Assembly (NCBI GenBank): GCA_021824635.1
Contig: JAKAKD010000068.1
Location: 1-64,000 of the forward strand
DNA length: 64,000 nt
Direction: 5' to 3'
From: Bacteroidota bacterium
GTDB lineage: Bacteria; Bacteroidota; Ignavibacteria; Ignavibacteriales; Melioribacteraceae
The notes beneath the pieces were generated by a model. That model ran no database searches. It was not told the DNA's origin and saw only the letters and a list, made by a program, of their open reading frames with translations. The translations under genes were made by a program, and so were the position numbers. Positions 28,572 to 38,000 of this stretch are shown one piece after another. The first letter of the stretch is position 1. Every line of letters starts with the position of its first letter.

Positions 28572-29354
28572 ATGAAAAGCACAAAACTTTATCTAACACT
28601 ATTCCTATTGATTTCATTTTCTTTGCATGCTCAAAAGAAAATTGAAGTTGGTATTGACGAAAAACTCGGCAATATGATACCTCTGGATTTGAAGTTCCAA
28701 ACTTCGGAAGGAAAGACTGTTGCCCTGAAAGATATTATTACTCAACCGACAATTCTGGCGTTGGTCTATTATCAGTGCCCCGGTTTATGTAGCCCAATGC
28801 AATCCGAACTGGCTTGGACAATCGATAAGTTGCAGCTTGAACCTGGAAAAGATTTCAAGGTTATCAGTCTAAGTTTTGACAGTCACGAAACTCCCGAAAT
28901 TGCAAAAAAATGGAAACGTAGTTATCTACAGACGATTAAAAGAAATTTTGATCCGAATGATTGGGTATTCTTGACAGGCGATAGTGTGAGCATCAAAAAA
29001 TTAACCGATATATGTGGATTTTATTATAAACCGACCAATAAAGATTTTATCCACGCAGCAACAGTTATCACTATCTCACCTGAAGGTAAAATATGCAGGT
29101 ACTTATTCGGTACGGAATTTAACCCCTTCGATATGAAAATGGCATTGCTTGAAGCGGGGAGCGGGAAAACTAATCCGACTATATCAAAAGTTTTAAGAAT
29201 GTGCTTCAGTTACGACCCGAGCGGTGAAAAATACACTTTAAATGTTACAAGAATTTCTGGTGCGATAACACTTTTAGGTGTCGGAATTTTTCTAGCAGTT
29301 ATGTTATTCAAAAAGAAAAAAGTTAAGAACGAAGGAGTTAAAATAAATGGCTAA
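28572..29354 (+). CDS. SCO1/SenC-type copper chaperone for cytochrome oxidase
   Basis: A 260-residue thioredoxin-fold protein with a signal peptide (SFSLHAQ), the copper-binding CPGLC motif and a distal His in FIHAATVI, as in Sco proteins that deliver Cu to the CuA site of subunit II. It ends with a C-terminal helix (about 233-251) and a Lys-rich cytosolic tail, so it may be anchored at its C-terminus. ATG 28572 was chosen because it begins the signal peptide; an upstream in-frame ATG at 28521 lies inside the previous gene. The end overlaps coxA. Confidence 0.92.
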   Translation: MKSTKLYLTLFLLISFSLHAQKKIEVGIDEKLGNMIPLDLKFQTSEGKTVALKDIITQPTILALVYYQCPGLCSPMQSELAWTIDKLQLEPGKDFKVISLSFDSHETPEIAKKWKRSYLQTIKRNFDPNDWVFLTGDSVSIKKLTDICGFYYKPTNKDFIHAATVITISPEGKICRYLFGTEFNPFDMKMALLEAGSGKTNPTISKVLRMCFSYDPSGEKYTLNVTRISGAITLLGVGIFLAVMLFKKKKVKNEGVKING

Positions 29355-31005
29355 CGGAACTATTGCTATGACCGATCTGCCCGTTCCTAAAGCGGAAAAA
29401 TCTTTTTTTGAACAGAGCACAAACAAACACTCTGGTATTCTTTCCTGGCTATTAACAACCGACCATAAGAGAATTGGTTTGATGTACATGTTTGGAATTA
29501 TTTCATTCTTTCTGGTTGGAGCTATAATCGGTTTATTGATGCGCCTTGAACTTCTTTCACCAGGCGGAAAAATCTTTTCAGCACAAACATACAATTCATT
29601 ATTCACTCTTCATGGAGTGATAATGATTTTCTTGTTTATTATTCCTGGCATTCCGGCAATTTTTGGAAATTTCTTTTTACCGATTCAGATCGGTGCGCGT
29701 GATGTTGCATTCCCAAGATTGAATTTACTCTCATGGTATGTTTATATAGTTGGTGCAATTCTCGCTTTGACATCATTGTTTTTGCCTGGTGGTCCTATTG
29801 ATACCGGCTGGACTTTTTATATCCCATACAGTGTACGAAGCGGTTCAAACGTTTCGCTTGCTATTTTTGCGGCATTTATTCTTGGCTTCTCTTCAATATT
29901 AACCGGAATAAATTTCGTTACTACAACACATAGATTGCGTGCACCGGGTATGTCGTTTTTCAAAATGCCTTTATTTGTATGGGCAACTTACGCAACAGCA
30001 TGGATCCAAATAATTGCAACACCGGTTATAGCAATAACAATTCTTCTTGTAATTATCGAAAGAGCGTTCGGTGTTGGAATATTCGATCCTGCACTCGGAG
30101 GTGATCCGGTGTTATATCAGCATATGTTTTGGATCTATTCCCATCCGGCGGTTTATATTATGATCTTGCCTGCTATGGGTGTTGTTTCTGAAATTATTCC
30201 GACTTTTGCGAGAAGAACAATTTTCGGATATAAACAGATTGCATATTCATCGTTGGCAATAGCTTTTATCGGCTATCTTGTTTGGGGGCACCATATGTTT
30301 TCAAGCGGACAAAGCGATACGAGTAATTGGATCTTTTCATTGTTGACTTTTCTGGTTGCACTTCCCAGCGGCGTAAAAATATTCAACTGGGTTGCGACTA
30401 TGTATAAAGGTTCGATCGATCCTCAACCGCCGTTCTTGTGGGTGATGTCATTTATAGTATTATTTTCTATTGGAGGATTAACTGGTTTGGTCCTCGGAGC
30501 ATTAGCAACAGACATTCATTTGACCGATACTTATTTTGTAGTTGCCCATTTCCATTATGTAATGTTCGGTGGTACCGGTACAATTTTCATTGCGGCATTT
30601 CATTACTGGTTTCCTAAAATGTTCGGTAAGATGTATAATCTAAAATTTGCAAAGATAGCAGTAGTAACTTATTTCATTGGGTTTAACATGCTTTACTTTC
30701 CGAAATTTATTATGGGATACTTGGGGATGCCGAGAAGATATTACGACTATCTACCAATGTACACTCCATATCAAAGAATTTCGACTTACGGATCATGGAT
30801 TTTAGTCAGTACTCTTTTCTTTATCGTTGGTTATTTTATCCATGCTTACTTTAGAGGAAAGAAAGCCACTTCTAATCCATGGGGAGGTGTAACTTTGGAG
30901 TGGCATATACCGTCTCCCCCGCCTGTGGAAAATTTTAAGGTGATCCCGGTAATAACTCATGATCCGTACGATTTTAGCCAATTGAAGGAGATGAAGGATG
31001 AGTGA
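29347..31005 (+). CDS. ctaD: Cytochrome c oxidase subunit I (A2-type haem-copper oxidase)
   Basis: A 552-residue, 12-helix oxygen-reducing subunit. Haem a and CuB ligands are visible in FTLHGVIM, WIYSHPAVY, WGHHMF and VAHFHYVMFG. The helix VI motif reads YSHPAVY rather than GHPEVY, so the D-channel Glu is absent and a Tyr-Ser pair stands in its place; this defines the A2 subfamily seen in Rhodothermus and Thermus caa3 enzymes. The ATG overlaps the Sco stop, and subunit III begins inside the 3' end. Confidence 0.97.
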   Translation: MANGTIAMTDLPVPKAEKSFFEQSTNKHSGILSWLLTTDHKRIGLMYMFGIISFFLVGAIIGLLMRLELLSPGGKIFSAQTYNSLFTLHGVIMIFLFIIPGIPAIFGNFFLPIQIGARDVAFPRLNLLSWYVYIVGAILALTSLFLPGGPIDTGWTFYIPYSVRSGSNVSLAIFAAFILGFSSILTGINFVTTTHRLRAPGMSFFKMPLFVWATYATAWIQIIATPVIAITILLVIIERAFGVGIFDPALGGDPVLYQHMFWIYSHPAVYIMILPAMGVVSEIIPTFARRTIFGYKQIAYSSLAIAFIGYLVWGHHMFSSGQSDTSNWIFSLLTFLVALPSGVKIFNWVATMYKGSIDPQPPFLWVMSFIVLFSIGGLTGLVLGALATDIHLTDTYFVVAHFHYVMFGGTGTIFIAAFHYWFPKMFGKMYNLKFAKIAVVTYFIGFNMLYFPKFIMGYLGMPRRYYDYLPMYTPYQRISTYGSWILVSTLFFIVGYFIHAYFRGKKATSNPWGGVTLEWHIPSPPPVENFKVIPVITHDPYDFSQLKEMKDE

Positions 31006-31627
31006 TCATCAAGATGCAGTTTTAGAAGTTAACCATGTACATCGCGATGATGTCGGAGCCAGAATGGGAATGTGGCTTTTCCTTCTTACAGAAGTCCTTT
31101 TGTTTGGGGGATTGTTTTTAGTTTATGCTGTTTACCGTTATCAGTATCCGGATCAGTTTAGAATTGCCGGTATGGAATTAAACACAAGCATTGGAACACT
31201 TAATACGATAATTCTGTTGACAAGCAGCCTAACGGTTGCAATTTCCATTGCTGCTATTCAGAAAGGGAATAAATTATTATCGGTCATCATGCTTTCGCTA
31301 ACTTTGGTTATGGCATTTATGTTTTTGGTGAATAAATTTTTTGAATGGGAAACAAAATTTTCTCATGGAATTATTCCAGGTTCGAAAGAGATGACCTCAA
31401 AACCAAACGGGCAAATCCTTTTCTACGGTTTGTATTTTGTGATGACAGGTCTTCATGCTCTTCACGTAATAATCGGAATGATCATTTTGGCGTTTATGCT
31501 GGTTTTTGTTATAAGAAATAAAATTACAGAAGGGAATTATGTTAAGCTGGAAAACTCCGGCTTATACTGGCACCTTGTAGACTTAATCTGGATCTTTTTA
31601 TTCCCGTTGTTTTATTTAGTTCAATAG
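30998..31627 (+). CDS. ctaE: Cytochrome c oxidase subunit III
   Basis: A 209-residue, five-helix membrane protein. Family landmarks are GMWLFLLTEVLLFGGLFLVY with the conserved Glu, NTIILLTSSLTVA, TGLHALHVIIG with its His pair, and a final YWHLVDLIWIFLFPLFYL. It lacks the first two helices found in longer subunit III versions, as in many bacterial oxidases. It overlaps ctaD by 8 bases. Confidence 0.95.
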   Translation: MSDHQDAVLEVNHVHRDDVGARMGMWLFLLTEVLLFGGLFLVYAVYRYQYPDQFRIAGMELNTSIGTLNTIILLTSSLTVAISIAAIQKGNKLLSVIMLSLTLVMAFMFLVNKFFEWETKFSHGIIPGSKEMTSKPNGQILFYGLYFVMTGLHALHVIIGMIILAFMLVFVIRNKITEGNYVKLENSGLYWHLVDLIWIFLFPLFYLVQ

Positions 31628-31654
31628 TTCTTGGTTCTATATCGAGGGAAATTA

Positions 31655-31942
31655 ATGGAAGCAAATAATAAAGAACAGCATATTGGCTACGGCACATACA
31701 TTTTGGTTTGGTTGTCACTTCTTGTCTTCACTTCAATAACGGTGACTGTTGCCGGAGTGAATTTAGGCAGATATACTTTGTTTATTGCGCTTTTGATAGC
31801 AGCTATTAAATCCGGATTGGTAATAAATATTTTTATGCACATAAAATTTGATGAACCGATCTTCAAAGTTTTCATTGCATTGAGTGGATTTACATTGTTC
31901 ATTGTATTCATATTAACATTTTTTGATATACTTTATCGTTGA
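31655..31942 (+). CDS. Cytochrome c oxidase subunit IV (small membrane subunit)
   Basis: A 95-residue protein with three predicted helices, of the prokaryotic subunit IV (COX4_pro) type. The segment AAIKSGLVINIFMHIKFD is characteristic: a Lys-containing helix followed by MHIKF. ATG 31655 was preferred to an upstream TTG because GAGGGA sits 5-6 bases before it. It lies between subunit III and II genes, consistent with its role as an accessory subunit. Confidence 0.88.
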   Translation: MEANNKEQHIGYGTYILVWLSLLVFTSITVTVAGVNLGRYTLFIALLIAAIKSGLVINIFMHIKFDEPIFKVFIALSGFTLFIVFILTFFDILYR

Positions 31943-31951
31943 GGATCTGAT

Positions 31952-32587
31952 ATGTCTCCAGCTCCAACAGCTCATGTTGAATCAGTTGATTTTGTAATGC
32001 TTTATATTGTCGCAATTTCCGTAATTCTTTTGATCGGAATTACAGTAACGATGATCTATTTCGTTTTCAAGTTCAATCGTAAAAAAGGTCATCAGCCAGT
32101 AGATATTCATGGAAATCTTCTTCTTGAAGTTGTATGGATTGTTATTCCTACACTTCTCGTCCTTTCAATGTTCTATTTCGGTTATACCAGTTATAGGGAA
32201 TATCGAATAAAACCAGATAATCCTTTAGTTGTTGATGTAACCGCTAGGATGTGGCAATTTACTTTCAAGTATGGTAACGGTAAAATGACAGATACTCTTT
32301 ATGTGCCGGTTAATACCGCAATCGATTTAGAAATGAAATCAATGGATGTTAATCATTGTTTATATATCCCGGCATTTAGAATAAAGGAAGATATTATCTA
32401 CGGGCAGACTCATCATCTTTACTTCACACCGAAGGAAGTTGGAGATTATGATATTGCTTGTGCAGAATATTGCGGATTGAATCACGCAAAAATGTACACA
32501 AAAGTAAAAGTTATTAATGATGATCAGTTTACAAAATGGTATGGCGGAAATTGGCAGCCTGTTAAAACTGAAATACCGAAAGAATAG
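31952..32587 (+). CDS. ctaC: Cytochrome c oxidase subunit II with CuA site
   Basis: A 211-residue subunit with two N-terminal helices (about 15-37 and 53-75) and a periplasmic cupredoxin domain. CuA ligands are seen in VNHCLYIPAF and CAEYCGLNHAKM (C-x3-C-x3-H-x2-M). There is no C-terminal cytochrome c domain, unlike classic caa3 enzymes, so electrons must come from a separate cytochrome: ActDE, the protein at 27634, or the polytopic protein at 33493. The VDVTARMWQFTFKYGNG stretch (cited in part) holds the aromatic electron-entry Trp. Confidence 0.96.
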   Translation: MSPAPTAHVESVDFVMLYIVAISVILLIGITVTMIYFVFKFNRKKGHQPVDIHGNLLLEVVWIVIPTLLVLSMFYFGYTSYREYRIKPDNPLVVDVTARMWQFTFKYGNGKMTDTLYVPVNTAIDLEMKSMDVNHCLYIPAFRIKEDIIYGQTHHLYFTPKEVGDYDIACAEYCGLNHAKMYTKVKVINDDQFTKWYGGNWQPVKTEIPKE

Positions 32588-32595
32588 AGAGTGAT

Positions 32596-33471
32596 TTGTT
32601 GGAATTTTTGAAAAAACATATCGCAATAATTTTAGAACTTGGAAAAGTTAGAATTACTTTCTTTGTTGCTTTCTCAACATCTGTAGGGTATTTGTTCCAT
32701 TCGGGAAAGTTTGAGCCGGCTCTGATTTTTTGCGTTATAGGAGTCTTCCTACTTTCGTGCGGTTCATCTGCAATCAATCATTATCAAGAAAGATTTTCTG
32801 ACGCAAAGATGGAGAGAACAAAAGGAAGACCAATTCCTTCGGGGAGAATTTCTGGACGGTACGCAATTATTGTTTCGGTTTCATTTGTTGTTATTGGATT
32901 GGGAATAATTTATTTCTCATCAAATGTAGCGGCATTAATACTCGGAGTAGTTGCGTTAATTTGGTACAACGTTATCTATACTCCTCTGAAGAAAAAATAT
33001 GCTTTAGCTGTTGTTCCGGGATCAGTTATCGGCGCTATTCCTCCTATGATCGGCTGGGTTGCATCCGGCGGTTATGTTTTTGATAAAGAGATTTTGGCTT
33101 TAGCGTTTTTCTTTTTTATCTGGCAAATACCTCATTTCTGGCTCCTGTTAATGATACATAGCAAAGATTACGAGAAAGCAGGATTCCCAACACTCACAAA
33201 AATATTTAATGACATTCAATTAGGAAGAATTACATTTGTCTGGATTGCTGCACTTGCAACGAGCTGTTTGCTAATTCCATTCTTATCTTTTTCTTCAAGT
33301 ATTTACTCGATGATAATGATGTTTATACTGGGCGCATGGCTTCTGTGGAATACAAAATCAATTCTATCTAAATATCTGGAACGGTTAATTTTCAGAAAAG
33401 CATTCCTAAGAATTAACTTTTATGTACTTGCTGTAGTGGTGATAATTTCATTAGACAAAATTATTTTTTAA
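32596..33471 (+). CDS. ctaB: Protohaem IX farnesyltransferase (haem O synthase)
   Basis: A 291-residue UbiA-family membrane prenyltransferase that farnesylates haem B for the oxidase. The first Asp-rich motif is in SSAINHYQERFSDAKMERTKGRP, with NxxxDxxxxR-like spacing, and the second region is in GAIPPMIGW and IWQIPHFWLL. About eight helices. It begins at TTG 32596 (tandem TTG codons, either usable). Location after ctaC supports a role in haem supply to this oxidase; no ctaA is in the window. Confidence 0.93.
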   Translation: MLEFLKKHIAIILELGKVRITFFVAFSTSVGYLFHSGKFEPALIFCVIGVFLLSCGSSAINHYQERFSDAKMERTKGRPIPSGRISGRYAIIVSVSFVVIGLGIIYFSSNVAALILGVVALIWYNVIYTPLKKKYALAVVPGSVIGAIPPMIGWVASGGYVFDKEILALAFFFFIWQIPHFWLLLMIHSKDYEKAGFPTLTKIFNDIQLGRITFVWIAALATSCLLIPFLSFSSSIYSMIMMFILGAWLLWNTKSILSKYLERLIFRKAFLRINFYVLAVVVIISLDKIIF

Positions 33472-33492
33472 AGATTTTTAATCGGTCACATT

Positions 33493-34842
33493 ATGGATTT
33501 ATTAGATCATTCGGTTTTGCCTCAATCAGCACATCACATGGTATTGCTTAGATATCTGCTGTCGCTGACATTCATTCTTTTCTTTCTTTACGCGAGCGTT
33601 TTGTTCGGCTCGCTTCTTTACTCATTATATTTTAGGAGAAAAGGAGAAAAGTCGGGTGAAAAAAAATATAAACGTTTTTCTAAAGAGCTGATTGACCAAG
33701 TTACATTTAATAAAGTAATAGCAATTGCATTTGGAGTTGTGCCGCTTTTAAGTGCTGTTTTTGGTTATGCTCAGCTTTTGCACAACAGCGGCTTAAACGT
33801 TCCCGAATTTTTACTGCTTGCTCTTCTGTTATTGATAATAGCTCTACTATTCGTTTACACATACAAATACACATTCCATCTAAAAGAAATTTTTCAGTTT
33901 GCCGAAGAGAAAAATGTAGAAAGCCAAAATGGAAAGTATTTGACAGAAGAAATATCATCTTATTATTCCAAGACAGGAAGACTTCATAAACAAAGCGGTT
34001 TTTATGCGCTCTTATTTTTGACTGTTACTGTTTACATCTTTTTGAGTACGGTTCAACTTGCATCGAATACAACAAGATGGGCGAGCGATAATAATTTATT
34101 CGGGTTAATTTTTTCTTTTTCTGCTTTGATGGATTTTGTCCAATTCATTGCCGCTGCTTTTTCCATTACATCGGCATTAGTTTTATATCTTCAGTTCAAA
34201 ACTAATAACGGGAATGAACATGACGATAATTATAAATCTTATGTAAAAATTTTTAGTTTGCGTTCCGGCTTGATTTCCACTTTAATATTGCCTCTTATTA
34301 TTGTTCTGAATGTTATGATAAGTCCGGTAAACTTATTTTCATTTGATTACTTCGGAGTAGTTCTAACCGCGTTAATTCTGGTTTTGTTGGTTGCTACTGT
34401 CTTTTACGTCATGATAAAAGACTCTTCAATTAATTATAGCACTTTTCTAATTGTTCTGTTGGTGTTTGTATTTTTGTCTTTAGTTGTCAAAGATCAGTTA
34501 GCTTTTGATAACTCTACAAAGATGCAGACTGCAATTCTTGTTAAGGAATACGATTCATACGAAAAGAAAATTCAAGAAGAGATGGGGGTTAGTACGCCTA
34601 TTAGCGGTGCAGATATCTATAACGGAAGGTGTATTGCCTGCCATAATTTCGATAAAAAAGTTGTTGGACCTCCGTATAATTCTACTCTGCCCAAATATGA
34701 AGGCAAGAGAGATCTTCTTGTGAAATTTATTCTTAACCCCATTAAAGTAAATCCTGATTATCCTGCCATGCCAAATCAAGGATTGAAGCCGAAAGAAGCG
34801 GAAGCTATTGCTGATTACCTTTTAAAAACTTACAAGAAGTAG
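33493..34842 (+). CDS. Polytopic membrane protein with C-terminal cytochrome c domain, unknown role
   Basis: A 449-residue protein with about eight membrane helices in residues 16-335 and a C-terminal monohaem cytochrome c domain (CIACH at 380, probable Met ligand in YPAMPNQG near 426). The cytochrome part resembles class I cytochromes c; I do not recognise the membrane part. It is the last gene of the act-cox operon, 21 bases after ctaB. As subunit II lacks its own haem c, this protein may deliver electrons to CuA, or form a separate membrane redox module. A weak hairpin follows at 34843. Confidence 0.75.
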   Translation: MDLLDHSVLPQSAHHMVLLRYLLSLTFILFFLYASVLFGSLLYSLYFRRKGEKSGEKKYKRFSKELIDQVTFNKVIAIAFGVVPLLSAVFGYAQLLHNSGLNVPEFLLLALLLLIIALLFVYTYKYTFHLKEIFQFAEEKNVESQNGKYLTEEISSYYSKTGRLHKQSGFYALLFLTVTVYIFLSTVQLASNTTRWASDNNLFGLIFSFSALMDFVQFIAAAFSITSALVLYLQFKTNNGNEHDDNYKSYVKIFSLRSGLISTLILPLIIVLNVMISPVNLFSFDYFGVVLTALILVLLVATVFYVMIKDSSINYSTFLIVLLVFVFLSLVVKDQLAFDNSTKMQTAILVKEYDSYEKKIQEEMGVSTPISGADIYNGRCIACHNFDKKVVGPPYNSTLPKYEGKRDLLVKFILNPIKVNPDYPAMPNQGLKPKEAEAIADYLLKTYKK

Positions 34843-34860
34843 AAGAAGTATTCCTTCTTT
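34843..34860 (+). terminator. Weak candidate terminator after the respiratory operon
   Basis: AAGAAG / CTTCTT with a five-base loop directly after the stop codon, followed by only three T. It fits by position, but the stem is short and A-T rich. Confidence 0.28.
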
Positions 34861-35087
34861 AGCAAGATTATTCCTTGGCAGTTGTTGCTGAGGTTTTAAT
34901 CTAACCTTATCCTTAGCACAAATTAAACTTCAGACCGAGTAGATCTATTCATTTCTGCTGATAATACGCTAAACAAAATCAACTATAGACCGATAATTAG
35001 TGGATGATTGTTGGAATATATAGTTTCGCTTAGTTGTTAAATTAATTTATTTTCACTTCGACAATAGTATGACGTTTCTATTCTAAA

Positions 35088-38000
35088 GTGGGATTTGTGA
35101 AAGATCAAAAAACATTGCTTTTGGTGGAAGATGATGAGCTTTTAGCGCTGACTGAAACTCGCTGGCTCCAAAAAGCGGGTTATAGAGTGATACATGTTCT
35201 AAGCGGTGAAAATGCTGTTGCTGTTGTTCAAGAGCGCTATGATTCAATTGATCTGATTTTGATGGACATAAATCTCGGCGGCGGAATTGACGGAACACAA
35301 GCTGCCCAAGAAATACTAAGAGATCATGATATACCGTTATTATTTCTCTCTTCTCGCACTGACCATGAAATTGTTGAAAAGACAGAACGAATTCCTTCGT
35401 ATGGGTATGTAGTAAAAAATTCCAGTGAAGCAGTACTGCTTGCATCAATCAATATGGCTTTAAAGCTGCATGATGCTGGCAAGGAGTTGAGAGAAAAAGA
35501 AAAAGCTTTGAACAAAAATCGCACAAAGCTAAGAGGATCTGAATTTGAATCGCAAACTGGTAATAGGAAACTCTCTGGTTTTGCAGAACTAAAGCATGTT
35601 GAAGAAAGATTACTAAAATTGCAGAAGGGAATTGATTATTCCGAAGACGCAATTTTTATTACTGATAAAGACGGAAAAATTGAATTTACCAATCAGGCAT
35701 TTGAAACAATCTATGGTTATAACTTTGAAGAAGTAGTTGGAAAGACACCTCGCGTAATCAAATCGAATTTAATACCACAGCAAGTCTATGAAAATTTTTG
35801 GTCTACGTTATTATCCAAAAGCTCTGTTAATGGAGAAATCCAAAATAAAACCAAAGATGGACGCTTAATTACAATTGAAGGATCAAATAATCCGATCTTG
35901 GATAATTCCGGAGAGATTGTTGGTTTTCTTGGGATTCATAGAGATGTTACAAAACGCAAACGTGCGGAAGAATTATTGCACGAAAGCGAAGAACGGTTCC
36001 GCTTGATGGTTGAGAATAGTCCGGATATGACTATGGTTCAGAATAAAGAAGGCTTTATTACATTTCTTAGTCATCAAGCAAAATACGTAATAGGTCACGA
36101 TCCGGAAAAATTTTTAGGACAAACATTCCCGGATTATATACACCGCGATGACATTGAAAAAGCTTTTAAAGCGATGATGGATGCTTTGACAGGAAAGGAA
36201 ATTATTGATTTAGAATATAGATTTATTGGAGAAAAAGGAGAACTGCATTGGTTGTCTCATACTGTTATACCAATGATCATTGATGGAGAATTAAAAAGTG
36301 TTTTTAGTACTGTCCGGGATATTACAGATAGAAAGAATGCTGAAATTAAGCTGCGCGAAAGTGAAGAGAAGATGCGTGTTCTTGTCGAAGGATCAACTTA
36401 CTTTTTCTTCTACACACAAGATGCCAAGGGCAACATAATTTACATTTCTCCTTCTGTTGAAGAGATAACCGGTTATAATGTTGAAAAATGGATTGGGCAA
36501 AAACACTGGTATGCCATCGATTCTAAAATTAACGAGCTGGCTAAAGCTAAAACTTATCTGCACCTTGCTGGCAAAGACGAATCCGGGGCTACATTTGTTG
36601 AAATTAAACACGCCAATGGAAGCGAGATTTTATTGGAAGTTTATGAACATCCCGTATTTAGAAATAATGAAGTTGTAGGACTTCAGGGTGTTGCACATGA
36701 TATTACAAAGCGAAAAAGAACCGAAGAAGAATTAAAGCTCTCAGAACTGCAGTATAAAACACTTTTTGAAAATGCTAACGATGCAATTATAATTTTCGAG
36801 CCGGAAGAGGAAATTATTTTGGAAGCCAATCATAGAGCGTGTTTAACTTATGGTTTCTCGAAATCCGAATTCATAGGAATGAGTCTTAAATCACTCTCTA
36901 AAAATGTTATAGATGGTGAAAAACAGATAGAAAAGTTACTTAAGCAGGGAACCTATGAAGAATTTGAAACCGAACAATTCAGAAAAGATGGATCCGTTAT
37001 TCATTTACTTGTAAATGCTTCTATAATTGATTATAAAGGGGAAAAAGCTGTTCTCTCTATTAACCGCGATATAACAGAACGAAAACGTATTTATGAAGAG
37101 AGCATATACAATCACTCACTTCTAGAAGCAACAATTGAATCAACAGCAGACGGAATTCTTGTAGTTGACAAAAGAGGTAAAATTTCTAAAACCAATAAGA
37201 AGTTCGCCGATCTCTGGAATATTCCGGCATCAGTTATCGAGTCCGGAGATGATGATAGATTACTAAAATATATTTTAGATCAGCTCAAAGATCCGGGTGC
37301 ATTTAAAAGTAAAGTAGAAGAATTATATAAGAATCCGGAATTACAAAGCTATGATACTTTTGAATTTAAAGACGGACGTACTTATGAACGGTTATCAATT
37401 CCTCAAAAATTAGGGAATGAAATTATAGGAAGAGTGTGGAATTTCCGCGATATAACAGAGCGTAAACGTATAAAAAAAGTACTTGAAGAAAGTGAAAAAA
37501 AATACAAAGATTTATTTGAAAAATCAGAAGACGCGAACTTAATTCTTGTTAATGGAAAATTTGTTGATTGTAATGAGGCAGCTGTAAAGATGCTTCGCTA
37601 CAAAAACAAGAAAGAACTTTTAAATGCGCACCCTTCGGAATTATCGCCGGAAATACAGCCTGATGGAAAAACATCATTTGATAAGGCAAATGAAATGATG
37701 AATATTGCTTTAGAAAAAGGGAGCAACCGCTTTGAATGGAACCATAAAAAAGCTGATGGTGAAGTTTTTTTAGTGGAGGTGTTGCTGACTGCTATTGATA
37801 TTGATGATAGAGATAAAATTATTCATACTACTTGGAGGGATATTACTGAACGGAAAAAATCTGAGCTGTTACGAGAAGCGCTTTATGAAATTTCTGAAGC
37901 TACATTTATTGCGACTGATATGTATGCTCTTTACGAGAGAATTCATGAAGTTATCTCCACTCTAATTACAGCCAAGAATTTTTACATAGCAATCTATGAT

